In this document: positions 16,767 to 24,732 of the stretch, piece by piece | Numbering within the stretch: position 1 is the stretch's first letter | How the letters are laid out: the number at the start of each line of letters is the position of its first letter | From: Actinomadura rudentiformis | Lineage (GTDB): Bacteria; Actinomycetota; Actinomycetes; Streptosporangiales; Streptosporangiaceae | Assembly (NCBI RefSeq): GCF_008923185.1 | Contig: NZ_WBMT01000024.1 | Span: 62,001-126,000, forward strand | DNA length: 64,000 nucleotides | Direction of reading: 5' to 3' | Made by a program: the position numbers and the translations under genes | The notes under the pieces: model-generated | What the model was told of the DNA's origin: nothing | Seen by the model: only the letters and a program-made list of their open reading frames with translations | Databases searched by the model: none

Positions 16767-18017
16767 CTAGAGGGTGGTGTTGTCGTAGCACTTGAGGTGC
16801 TGCGTGACGGTGAACTTGCCGCCCTCCAGCCTCACGAGGGCACCGCAGCCGTTGGACTCGGTCTTGCCCGCCGGGTACTGGATGCGGCCGAAGCCCTTGT
16901 TCTCGTACGAGAAGCCGTTGGCCGCCTTGAAGAACGAGTCGCGGGTGAGGTCCTTACCGGTCTTCTCCAGGATCTTGAGGAAGATGTCGGCGGACCAGTA
17001 GCCGGTGGCGGCGTGCTGGTCGAGCGCCGCGCCGACCTTCTGCAGGTCCGCCTTCATCTGCGCGACCTCGGGGGCGTCCGACTCGTACGGCTCGAATTGC
17101 GGCGCGGCGTAGACGCCCTCCAGCGCCTCCTTCGTCTGCGGATCGGCCAGGACCTTGGGGTCGTACGAGGTCGCGTCGGTGATGAGGCCCTTGTAGCCCG
17201 CCCGCTTCAGCGCCGCGTAGAGCCCGGAGTTGAACTTGCCGCCGGCCATGACCGACACCACCACGTCGGGAGCCTTGCCGCCGGCGCTCTTCATGATCTT
17301 GTTGACGTACGGCGACCAGTCCTGCGGCGGCGCCTGCGCGGGCAGCGCGGCCGACGAGCCGGCGATCTCGAAGCCCGAGGCGCTGAACGACTTGGAGATC
17401 GTCATGATGCCGTACTTGCTGGCCGTGGAGTCGGTGGCCTGCACCCAGACCTTCTTGCCCTTGGATCCGCCGAGCTGCGCGGCGACCTGGTTGCCCCACC
17501 ACGTCTGCGTCTTCTCGCCCGGCTTGGGCGCGAGGCAGCCGTTGAAACCGAACGCGCTCTCCTTGCCGCACCAGAACGGACCGGTCGCCCAGCCGAACCA
17601 CGGCACCTTTTGCTGCTCCAGGAACTCCGCCCCGCCGAACTGCGGCGCGCTGACCGGCAGGACGGCGAACACCTTCTCCTTCTGGACCAGCTTCTTGGCG
17701 GCCGCGGCACCCTTGTCCGGCGTCATCGTGTCGTCCTCGACCCCGACGAACTCGATCTTGCGGCCGTGCACGCCGCCCGCCGCGTTGGCCCGTTCGAACC
17801 GGGCCTTGGCGCCGAGCTCGGCACCGCCCGTCGAGTAGCCGGTCGCGCTGGTCTTGGTGAGCACGCCGCCGACCTTGACCGCCGAATCGGTGACCCCGGC
17901 CGAGCCCGATCCCGACGAGGACTCGTTGCTGGTGGCGCATCCGGCCAGCAGTACGGCGGACGCCGCCACCGCCGCCGTCCGAAGTGTCGCCGAGGTCGTG
18001 AGAACCGATGTCTTCAT
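16767..18017 (-). CDS. ABC transporter substrate-binding lipoprotein (Leu/Ile/Val-binding fold)
   Basis: A 416-residue periplasmic-binding-type lipoprotein. A signal peptide with lipobox LLAGC puts the lipidated residue at Cys27. The mature part is a type-1 fold typical of branched-chain amino-acid receptors (TDSAVKVGGVLTKT, RFERANAAGGVHGRKIEFVGVEDD). The ATG at 18017 has GGAGG upstream. It is the first gene of the importer operon, and a degenerate operator-like repeat lies at 18071-18088. Divergence from an alcohol dehydrogenase and regulatory linkage to acyl-CoA dehydrogenase genes suggest that the ligand is a catabolic carbon source and not an amino acid; that is inference. Confidence 0.9.
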   Translation of the reverse strand: MKTSVLTTSATLRTAAVAASAVLLAGCATSNESSSGSGSAGVTDSAVKVGGVLTKTSATGYSTGGAELGAKARFERANAAGGVHGRKIEFVGVEDDTMTPDKGAAAAKKLVQKEKVFAVLPVSAPQFGGAEFLEQQKVPWFGWATGPFWCGKESAFGFNGCLAPKPGEKTQTWWGNQVAAQLGGSKGKKVWVQATDSTASKYGIMTISKSFSASGFEIAGSSAALPAQAPPQDWSPYVNKIMKSAGGKAPDVVVSVMAGGKFNSGLYAALKRAGYKGLITDATSYDPKVLADPQTKEALEGVYAAPQFEPYESDAPEVAQMKADLQKVGAALDQHAATGYWSADIFLKILEKTGKDLTRDSFFKAANGFSYENKGFGRIQYPAGKTESNGCGALVRLEGGKFTVTQHLKCYDNTTL

Positions 18018-18070
18018 GTCGCGCCTCCGGGGGGTGACAGGCACACGGACGAGCCGACGGCACCAACGTG

Positions 18071-18088
18071 ACCTAGCGCTCGTTTGGG
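18071..18088. promoter_or_regulatory. Degenerate operator-like repeat upstream of the ABC importer operon
   Basis: ACCTAGCGCTCGTTTGGG matches the palindrome 60 bp away (18131-18148) at 11 of 18 positions. It lies 54 nt upstream of the binding-protein start, so each of the two divergent promoters would have its own site. It is the weakest member of the set. Confidence 0.35.
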
Positions 18089-18130
18089 CGTGAGCGTAAG
18101 TTCGACCCGGAGAGCGTGTCAACGATCTCG

Positions 18131-18148
18131 ACCAAGCAAGTGCTTGGT
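18131..18148. promoter_or_regulatory. Perfect 18-bp inverted repeat, candidate TetR-family operator
   Basis: ACCAAGCA-AG-TGCTTGGT is a perfect palindrome around a 2-nt centre. Its inner 14 bp (AGCAAGTGCTTGGT) fit the AnCAAGnnCTTGnT pattern known for KstR2-type TetR repressors of actinobacterial steroid catabolism. A TANNNT -10 (TAGCGT, 18151-18156) starts 3 bp downstream, placing the site over the promoter of the alcohol dehydrogenase gene at 18203. Related sites lie at 8122 and 22265. Confidence 0.65.
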
Positions 18149-18202
18149 GTTAGCGTGACCCTGGCCGCGCTTCCGGCGGCGCGACACGGAAGGTGAGACG
18201 AC

Positions 18203-19315
18203 TTGACGAGCACTGTGATGCGCGCGGCGCTTCTCCGGAGGTTCGGCGCCCCGATGGAGTTGGCCGAGGTGACGGTCGAGGACCCCAAGGCCGGCGAGGT
18301 GCTGGTCAAGGTGGCGGCCTCGGGCGTCTGCGGCTCCGACATCAAGGCCATCGACGGCAAGAGCCCCGTCGTGTCGCATCTGCCGTGCGTGCTCGGGCAC
18401 GAGAGCGCGGGCGTCGTGGAACGGGTCGGGCCGGGCGTGACCGCCGTGAAGCCCGGCGACCATGTGATCGTCGCAATGAACGGGCCGTGTGGCCGGTGCC
18501 GCAACTGTGCCCGCGGCAACGCGCACCTGTGCAGCGGCAAGAGCCGGATGTCCGCGATCATGGGCCTGATGGGCGACGGCACCACCCGCCTTTCAGCCGG
18601 CGACGAGGTGGTCCGCCCCTACATCGGCATCGGCTCGTTCGCCGAGAAGGTCGTCGTCGCCGAGGCCATGTGCGTCAAGGTCGCCAAGGACGCGCCGCTC
18701 GACCTGCTCGCCCTCACCGCCTGCGGAGTGGTGACCGGCGTGGGCGCCGTCCTCAACACGGCCCGCGTCGAGCCCGGTTCGTCCGTGCTGGTGGTGGGCG
18801 CCGGCGGCGTCGGCCTGAACGTGATCCAGGGCGCCGTGCTCGCCGGGGCGACCACGATCATCGCCGCCGACGTCGTCGAGTCCAAGCTGACGCTGGCGCA
18901 GGAGTTCGGCGCGACACACACCCTCCTGTCCGACGACCTTCCCAAGCAGGTGGGTGAGATCGTCCGTGGCGGCGCCGACTACGCGTTCGACGTCACGGGC
19001 ATCGCCGAGGTGCTGACCAAGGCGTTCGCCGCGACCCAGCCCGGCGGCACCACCGTCATGGTCGGCAGCCCGGCCGCCGGGAAGAACCTGGAGATCCCGC
19101 CCGGTCAGCTCTTCGGCTCCCGCCGCCTCATGGGCACCCAGGGCGGCGACGCCACCCCCGCCCGCGACCTGCCGCTGCTCGTGGACCTCTACCGGCGCGG
19201 CCGCCTCAACCTCGAAGGCCTGGTGAGCGAACGCGTCCCCCTCGACGCCGTCAACGACGCCGTCGCGCACGTCCGCTCGGGCGCCGTCGCCCGCTCGGTC
19301 ATCGTCTTCGACTGA
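18203..19315 (+). CDS. Zinc-dependent alcohol dehydrogenase (MDR family)
   Basis: A 370-residue medium-chain dehydrogenase. The catalytic zinc ligands are visible in SGVCGSD (Cys near 43) and GHESAGVVE (His near 67). The structural zinc site is the four-Cys CGRCRNCARGNAHLC. The Rossmann loop is VVGAGGVGLNVIQG, and the C-terminus has the FGSRRLMGTQGG segment of class III-like enzymes. The start is TTG with GGAAGGTGAG upstream. It diverges from the importer operon and sits behind the perfect 18-bp palindrome, so it should be induced with the importer. It probably oxidises an alcohol intermediate using NAD+. Confidence 0.92.
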   Translation: MTSTVMRAALLRRFGAPMELAEVTVEDPKAGEVLVKVAASGVCGSDIKAIDGKSPVVSHLPCVLGHESAGVVERVGPGVTAVKPGDHVIVAMNGPCGRCRNCARGNAHLCSGKSRMSAIMGLMGDGTTRLSAGDEVVRPYIGIGSFAEKVVVAEAMCVKVAKDAPLDLLALTACGVVTGVGAVLNTARVEPGSSVLVVGAGGVGLNVIQGAVLAGATTIIAADVVESKLTLAQEFGATHTLLSDDLPKQVGEIVRGGADYAFDVTGIAEVLTKAFAATQPGGTTVMVGSPAAGKNLEIPPGQLFGSRRLMGTQGGDATPARDLPLLVDLYRRGRLNLEGLVSERVPLDAVNDAVAHVRSGAVARSVIVFD

Positions 19316-19321
19316 CCGCCC

Positions 19322-20713
19322 TCAGCTACGCGTCAACGGGCCTGTGAGCGTGTAGGTCTCGCCCTTCTCGGTCCCGGAGTAGCTGAAGAAGAGGGTGCCC
19401 CCATCCTGGAGTGTGAGGGTCACGGCGCCGGTGTTGATGCAGCGCTCCGCGCCCGTGGTGATCACTTCGCGCAGGGTCAGGACGGTGGGGGTGAATCCGC
19501 TCAGCGAGAGCTCGCCCGAGCATCGCTCGTTCGGATAACTGACCTGCCCGCGGCTCCCGCCCTTCGGCAGGACGACGACGGCGGGCAGTATCTTCTTGTC
19601 GCTCTGCTGCAATCTGCCCGACCAGTTCCCGGCGAACGCGTCGGGGAAGCTGGCAGCCGGGGTGGACGGAGGGCTGGACGTCGACTTCGTGGAATCCCCA
19701 TTCGGCGTGCCGCCACCACGTCCCAGGCCGTCGAACGCGAGCACGCCGGCCACGACGGCCGCCGCGACTGCGATCACCGCACCGGACACGGCGACGGCAG
19801 CGGAGATCCGCCGCGGCTTGCGAGGCGCAGAGACCCGCTCCGTGTCCCGTGACGTTTCCTGCGCCAGCGGAGGCGGAGGCGGCAACGGGCTGGTGGTGCC
19901 CGATTCGACCTGGCCGAGCAACCGGCGCAGCACCTCGCCGGACCCCGGCCGGGCCGCCGGATCCTTGGCCAGGCAGGCGGCCACGATCTCGCGCAGGGGG
20001 CCGGTCAGCGCGCCGAGATCCGGCTCCTCGTGCAGGACGCGGTGCAGCACGGCGTGCATCGAGTCGGCCCCGAACGGCGGCCGCCCGCACGACGCGAACA
20101 CCATCGTCCCCGCCCACGCGAACACGTCGGCGGCCGGTCCGGCCCGCTCCCCCGTGACCTGTTCGGGCGCCATGTAGGACGGCGTGCCCAGCGGCCCGCT
20201 CGCGGTGATCGACGTCCCGTCGGACGCGCGGGCGATGCCGAAGTCGATCACGCGCGGCCCGTCCGGTCCCAGCAGCACGTTGTGCGGCTTGAAGTCGCGG
20301 TGCACGACGCCCGCCTGGTGGATCGCCACCAGCGCCGTCGCCGTCCCGACCGCGAGGCGTTCCAGTTCCCCGCCGTCCCGCGCGCCCTCGGCCGCGACCA
20401 CGCGCCGCAGCGAGAGGCCGTCCACGTACTCGCTCACGATGTACGGCTGGTCGCCCGCGACGTCGGCGTCCAGCACCGAGGCCGTGCAGAATCGCGCCAC
20501 GCGCCGGGCCGTCTCGGCCTCGCGCATGAAGCGCGCCCGGGCCTCGGAGTTCGCACCCAGGTGGCCGCGCAGCAGCTTGACCGCCACCTGGCGGCCGCCC
20601 GGCGCCTCGGCCAGGTAGACGACGCCCTGCCCGCCCTCGCCCAGCCTGCCGGAGAGCCGGTACGGCCCGAGGCTCACCGGGTCGTCAGAGCGCATCTCCT
20701 CGACCATGGGCAT
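19322..20713 (-). CDS. Membrane Ser/Thr protein kinase (PASTA-less PknB-like)
   Basis: A 463-residue receptor-type kinase. The kinase domain occupies about residues 15-275: P-loop GEGGQGVVYLA, VAVK lysine, catalytic loop HRDFKPHN, DFG in VIDFGIA, and GTPSYMAPEQ. A Pro-rich and basic juxtamembrane region precedes one membrane segment (about 310-330, AAVAVSGAVIAVAAAVVAGVL). The roughly 130-residue extracellular domain has a Ser/Thr/Pro linker and a beta-rich tail with two Cys (NERCSGELS; AERCINTG) that could form a disulfide; there is no PASTA repeat. The ATG at 20713 has GGAAGGGGG upstream, preferred over 20788. A small membrane protein is encoded divergently. Confidence 0.9.
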   Translation of the reverse strand: MPMVEEMRSDDPVSLGPYRLSGRLGEGGQGVVYLAEAPGGRQVAVKLLRGHLGANSEARARFMREAETARRVARFCTASVLDADVAGDQPYIVSEYVDGLSLRRVVAAEGARDGGELERLAVGTATALVAIHQAGVVHRDFKPHNVLLGPDGPRVIDFGIARASDGTSITASGPLGTPSYMAPEQVTGERAGPAADVFAWAGTMVFASCGRPPFGADSMHAVLHRVLHEEPDLGALTGPLREIVAACLAKDPAARPGSGEVLRRLLGQVESGTTSPLPPPPPLAQETSRDTERVSAPRKPRRISAAVAVSGAVIAVAAAVVAGVLAFDGLGRGGGTPNGDSTKSTSSPPSTPAASFPDAFAGNWSGRLQQSDKKILPAVVVLPKGGSRGQVSYPNERCSGELSLSGFTPTVLTLREVITTGAERCINTGAVTLTLQDGGTLFFSYSGTEKGETYTLTGPLTRS

Positions 20714-20810
20714 GGCTTCGCCCCCTTCCGCTGACAGTGAGACGCCACGCACGGTCGTCCAGTTCAAGTAGATTTCAGACATTCTCACGGAGGAGCGAGA
20801 GGACTGTCCC

Positions 20811-21389
20811 GTGACCGAACAACCACCGCCACACCCCTCGCCCTACGGGCAGCCGCCCTCCGACTCCCCGCCGCCCGGGTACGGGCAGGTGCCGCAGTAC
20901 GGACAGCCTCCGGGCTACGGACCGCCCGGGGACGGGCCCCCGCCGGGAGGCGGACCGCCGTCCGGCGGACCGTACGACCCGCAGTGGGGGTACGGGCCTC
21001 CCGGAGTACCGCAGGGGCCGCGCGTCCAGCCGAGCGGCGACGACAGCACCTGGGCGATCATGAGCTATGTCGGGACGATCCTTGTCGGTTTCCTGGCCCC
21101 GCTGATCATCTACTTCGTCAAGCGCAAGCACTCCGCGCTGGTCAGGTTCCATGCCGCCCAGGCGCTGAACTACCAGATCACCGCACTGATCCAGATGGTG
21201 GTGCCGCTGGTGGTCGCGATCCCGATCGCGATCGTCACCGACCAGCCGCTCTGGCTGCTGATCGCGGCACCCTTCTACGCCTTCCACGTGTTCGCGCAGT
21301 ACGTGGTGCTGATCATGGGTGCGGTCAAGGCGGGCAAGGGCCTTTATTACCAGTTCCCGACCTGGCTCTGCTTCCGCATGGTCCGCTAG
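20811..21389 (+). CDS. DUF4870-like membrane protein with Pro/Gly/Tyr-rich N-terminus
   Basis: A 192-residue protein. Residues 1-75 are a low-complexity Pro/Gly/Tyr/Gln tail, and the remainder is a DUF4870-type module: WAIMSYVGTILVGFLAPLIIYFV, the signature HSALVRFHAAQALNYQ, and two more membrane segments. The start is GTG. It is divergent from the receptor kinase and is a plausible substrate or partner, since such tails are often phosphorylated in actinobacteria; nothing in the sequence proves this. Function of the family is unknown. Confidence 0.85.
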   Translation: MTEQPPPHPSPYGQPPSDSPPPGYGQVPQYGQPPGYGPPGDGPPPGGGPPSGGPYDPQWGYGPPGVPQGPRVQPSGDDSTWAIMSYVGTILVGFLAPLIIYFVKRKHSALVRFHAAQALNYQITALIQMVVPLVVAIPIAIVTDQPLWLLIAAPFYAFHVFAQYVVLIMGAVKAGKGLYYQFPTWLCFRMVR

Positions 21390-22216
21390 TCACGCAGGTG
21401 GGTCGTCGCGTACTCGTCCAGCACCGGCAGCACCTCGTCGCGGCCCCCGGCCGGCACGCGCAACACGACCTCCTCAACGCCCAGGGACGCGTAGTAGCCG
21501 AGCTTCTCCGGCGTCGGCAGCGTCCCGAACGGGATGACCGGCACGGGCTCGCGGCCCGCCTCCTCGCACGCGGCGCGCAGCGCGGGCAGAGCCTCGCGGA
21601 TGCCCGCGCCGCCGATCGGCATCCACCCGTCGCCGTACTCGGCGATGTGCGAGAAGAGGAGGGGGCCGGGAGCGCCGCCCAGCAGGACGGGGACGTGCCC
21701 GGCCGGCTTGGGCCACGACCAGCTCGGCTGGAACGACACGTGCTCCCCCTTGAAGGACGCCTCCTCCTTCGTCCACAGCTCGCGCATGGCCAGCACGTGC
21801 TCGCGGGCGATGCCGCGCCGCTGCTTCCAGGGCACGTCGTGGTCGGCCGCCTCCTCGCGGTTCCACCCGTACCCGATGCCGAGAACGAACCGCCCGCCCG
21901 AGATCTGGTCGAGCGTGGCGACGGCCTTGGCGGTGACGATCGGCTCGCGCTGGGCGGGCAGGCAGACGCCCGTCCCGAGCCGGATCCGCTCGGTCACCGC
22001 CGCTGCGGCGGCCAGAGCCACGAACGGGTCGAGCGTGCGCGCGTACTCCTCGGGCAGGGTGTCGACGCCCGTGGGCGGCGGGGTGTCCCGCGAGACCGGG
22101 ATGTGGGTGTGCTCGGGGATGTAGAACGAGACGAAGCCCCGGCTCTCGGCCTCCCGGGCCAGCTCGTGCGGCGCCATCGTCCGGTCGGTGGCGAACATCG
22201 TGATCCCTAGCCGCAT
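21386..22216 (-). CDS. LLM-class F420-dependent oxidoreductase
   Basis: A 276-residue LLM enzyme starting MRLGITMFATD. Diagnostic segments are SFYIPEHTHIP, TERIRLGTGVCL, LDQISGGRFVLGIGYGW and HVPVLLGGAPGP, all typical of the actinobacterial F420 class. The ATG at 22216 has GGGAGAGG upstream and is preferred over 22243. It diverges from the alpha/beta hydrolase at 22340, with a candidate operator (22265-22282) between them, linking it to the acyl-CoA dehydrogenase and importer blocks. Its end overlaps the DUF4870 gene stop by 4 nt on the opposite strand. Confidence 0.9.
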   Translation of the reverse strand: MRLGITMFATDRTMAPHELAREAESRGFVSFYIPEHTHIPVSRDTPPPTGVDTLPEEYARTLDPFVALAAAAAVTERIRLGTGVCLPAQREPIVTAKAVATLDQISGGRFVLGIGYGWNREEAADHDVPWKQRRGIAREHVLAMRELWTKEEASFKGEHVSFQPSWSWPKPAGHVPVLLGGAPGPLLFSHIAEYGDGWMPIGGAGIREALPALRAACEEAGREPVPVIPFGTLPTPEKLGYYASLGVEEVVLRVPAGGRDEVLPVLDEYATTHLRD

Positions 22217-22264
22217 CCCATGCCTCTCCCTCGTACGCGACATCCGTCACATGCTTTGTACTCG

Positions 22265-22282
22265 ACCAAGCGATTGCTCGGC
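22265..22282. promoter_or_regulatory. Candidate TetR-type operator, divergent LLM/hydrolase promoter
   Basis: ACCAAGCGATTGCTCGGC matches the palindrome at 18131 at 14 of 18 positions, with left half ACCAAGC identical. It lies between starts at 22216 (-) and 22340 (+). A TAGCGT -10-like element (22298-22303) identical to the one after the 18131 site precedes the hydrolase gene. Confidence 0.55.
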
Positions 22283-22339
22283 TAGTGCGAATTGATGTAG
22301 CGTGCGCTTGTTCGGTCCAACCGCCATGGAGGGGTGCCC

Positions 22340-23200
22340 ATGCCATTTGCTGAGCTGGGTGATGTCCGTCTGTTCTACACCGACGACGCCCCCTCCGCAG
22401 CAGCTGGTCCCACGCGGGCGGGCGGCCTCCCGCTCCTCCTCGTCCACGGGTACGCCGCCGACTCCCAGGACTGGGCCTGGCACATCGCCGGCCTGACCGC
22501 CGCCGGTCACCGGGTCATCGCACCCGACCTGCGCGGCCACGGGCACTCCTCCGCACCGGAGACCGGCTATCGCCCGCAGGAGCTCGCCGCCGACCTCGCC
22601 CGTCTCCTGGACCGTCTCGGCGTCGACCAGGTGATCGCCATCGGGCACTCGATGGGCGCGATGGTGGCGAGCGCGCTGGCCGTGGAGCACCCCGGCCGGG
22701 TGCGGTCGCTCGTGTGCGTCGACCCCGCGTACGGGCAGCCCCCCGAGATCGCGCAGTTCCTCCCCGGCATGGTGGAGGCCCTCCGCAAGGATCCGGTCGC
22801 GACGGTCCTCGGCATGGAGCCGGTCCTCTACACCGCCGCCACCCCCCGGCACCTGCGGACCGCGCACGCCCGCAAGATCCAGGCCACCCCGGAGCACGTG
22901 CTCGCACAGGCGTTCCCGGCGATGTTCACCGACGAGGGCCACTGGGGCACCCGCCCGGCGTCCGAGGCTTACCTCACCCGCCGCGACTGCCCCGTCCTGA
23001 CCTGCTGGGCGAGCCCGGCGTCGGCCGCCTGGGAGACCGAACTGTTCAAGCATCCCGCGTCCCGTGCCATCGCCTGGCCCGGGGCCGGGCACCGGCTGCA
23101 CGAAGAGCGGCCGGCCGAATTCCTGCTCGTCGTCAAGAACCGGCTCGAGGAACTCGAGAAGCTCGACAAGGAGAAGCCCGCGTCACCATCCCAGCCCTGA
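22340..23200 (+). CDS. Alpha/beta-fold hydrolase
   Basis: A 286-residue hydrolase with the oxyanion segment LLLVHGYAADSQDW, PDLRGHGHS, the nucleophile elbow IGHSMGAM (Ser near 101), and a late His in GAGHRLHEERP. The acid is probably in CVDPAY or later. The ATG at 22340 has GGAGGGG seven nt upstream; a GTG at 22334 is inside that ribosome site. It is transcribed divergently from an LLM enzyme and shares the candidate operator, which suggests a ring- or ester-hydrolysis step in the same catabolic regulon. The C-terminal Lys/Glu tail has no known function. Confidence 0.9.
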   Translation: MPFAELGDVRLFYTDDAPSAAAGPTRAGGLPLLLVHGYAADSQDWAWHIAGLTAAGHRVIAPDLRGHGHSSAPETGYRPQELAADLARLLDRLGVDQVIAIGHSMGAMVASALAVEHPGRVRSLVCVDPAYGQPPEIAQFLPGMVEALRKDPVATVLGMEPVLYTAATPRHLRTAHARKIQATPEHVLAQAFPAMFTDEGHWGTRPASEAYLTRRDCPVLTCWASPASAAWETELFKHPASRAIAWPGAGHRLHEERPAEFLLVVKNRLEELEKLDKEKPASPSQP

Positions 23201-23477
23201 CCATCCGAGTTGCGGTCAAGCCGAGTCGCAGCTCTCCTCCGTCACTGGATGTGACGGCGAAGTCCGCATCTACCGAAGGGAGACCCTTGCGGTACGGGCA
23301 CGATGACAAGTACCCACGCCATGCCATAGAGCACGGCGACGTCATAAGCGTTCAACGCCCCAACCGTCTCCCCCGGATGGCTCCGGCTTCGTGCCTTAAG
23401 GCTCACGCAGCTGACAAACGAAGTCTGATGATCGAATTCGCGAGCCGCAGGAAAAGTGTTCGATTGGAGATAGCAGC
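23201..23477. other. 277-bp intergenic region, lower GC, no gene seen
   Basis: It holds the presumed promoter of the LLM pair that follows (AAAGTGTTCGATTGGAGATAG just before the GTG). No match to the 18-bp operator seen in the neighbouring divergent regions was found, and the ORFs on either strand lack coding character. No strong hairpin was seen. Confidence 0.5.
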
Positions 23478-24728
23478 GTGAAGTTTTCGATCTTTCTGAA
23501 TCCACAGATTCCGGGAAGTGGGTGGGCCGCCGAGGAGAACGCCAAGGCCAAGCGGCCGATCGGACGCGACGTCGAGTCGTACCAGAAGCTGCTCCACGAG
23601 GTCCGCGAGATCGCCGTGCACGCCGATCAGGTCGGCTTCGACGCGCTCATGATGACCGAGCACCACTTCCACTCCGAGGGCTTTGAGTTCTCGGTCAACC
23701 CGCTGATGTTCCTCACCGACCTGGCGGCCCGCACCGAGCGGATCCTGCTCGCCCCGCTGGGGATCGTGCTGCCCGCCTGGGACCCGATCCGGGCGGCCGA
23801 GGACGTCGCGCTGCTGGACCACTTCTCCAAGGGCCGGCTGCGGCTGGGTGTGGCCCGCGGCTACCAGAACCGGTGGATGAACGTGCTCGGCCAGCGCTGG
23901 CACGCGGCGGCGGCCCGTTCGGACGGCTCCAAGTCGGACACGCGCAACTTCGACGTGTTCGGCGAGGTCCTCAAGATCATGAAGATGGCGTGGGAGCAGG
24001 ACACCGTCCGCTACAAGAGCGACGTGCTGGACTACGAGATCCCCGCCCCGTTCAGCGGCATCGAGGGCTGGCCCGCCCAGGAGTGGACCAAGACCTTCGG
24101 CGCGCCCGGCGAGATCGACGACGACGGCGTGATCCAGTCGGTGTCGATCTGCCCCAAGCCGTACCAGTACCCGCACCCCGAACTGTGGCAGCCGTTCACC
24201 GTCTCGGACCGCTCGGTCATCCGCGCCGCGCAAGAAGGCATCATGCCGTGGATGTTCACCCCGAACCCCGACGACCACGCGGCCAAGGCCAAGCTCTACC
24301 AGGAGGAGTGCGCGCGGCAGGGCAAGGAGTACAAGCTCGGCGAGCACACCGGCATCCTCAAGATCGTGGGTATGGCGGACACCCGCGAGGAGGCCATCGC
24401 CACCTACGGCAAGGGCATGCAGAAGGACTTCGCCTCGTTCTTCGGCCCCTTCGGCTACCTGGAGGTGCTGCGCAAGAAGGAGGACGACAGCCACAAGCCC
24501 ATCTCCCCGGAGAAGGGCGACTTCAAGCGCATGAACGAGGTGGAGATGGCCCTCCTCGGCACCCCGGACGATGTCAAGCGCGGCATCCAGCGCATGCTCG
24601 ACCGCATGCCCGACCTGGAGTGGTTCGGCCTGTTCATGCAGGGCCAGCAGGGCGTGCTGCCGCTCGACACGGTCAAGCGCAACCTGGAGATGTTCGCCAC
24701 CAAGGTCATCCCCGAGTTCCAGGACTGA
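23478..24728 (+). CDS. LLM-class flavin-dependent monooxygenase-like protein, long form
   Basis: A 416-residue luciferase-like protein, longer than the F420 reductases nearby because of inserts around residues 135-235. It has MTEHHFHSEGFEFSVNPLMFL near residue 55, ERILLAPLGIVLP, the LDHFSKGRLRLGVARGYQ segment and a C-terminal LGTPDDVKRGIQRML. The layout resembles the FMN-dependent monooxygenase branch (luciferase, limonene- and alkane-type enzymes), which would need a flavin reductase; none is adjacent. The GTG start lies behind a short AT-richer promoter. A shorter LLM enzyme follows after 4 nt, so the two are co-translated. Confidence 0.88.
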   Translation: MKFSIFLNPQIPGSGWAAEENAKAKRPIGRDVESYQKLLHEVREIAVHADQVGFDALMMTEHHFHSEGFEFSVNPLMFLTDLAARTERILLAPLGIVLPAWDPIRAAEDVALLDHFSKGRLRLGVARGYQNRWMNVLGQRWHAAAARSDGSKSDTRNFDVFGEVLKIMKMAWEQDTVRYKSDVLDYEIPAPFSGIEGWPAQEWTKTFGAPGEIDDDGVIQSVSICPKPYQYPHPELWQPFTVSDRSVIRAAQEGIMPWMFTPNPDDHAAKAKLYQEECARQGKEYKLGEHTGILKIVGMADTREEAIATYGKGMQKDFASFFGPFGYLEVLRKKEDDSHKPISPEKGDFKRMNEVEMALLGTPDDVKRGIQRMLDRMPDLEWFGLFMQGQQGVLPLDTVKRNLEMFATKVIPEFQD

Positions 24729-24732
24729 CACC

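Noticed and set aside
22296..22318. Second operator-like site GTGCGCTTGTTCGGTCC near the hydrolase start
   Set aside because: Only part of the right half resembles the 18-bp motif; the left half does not match.
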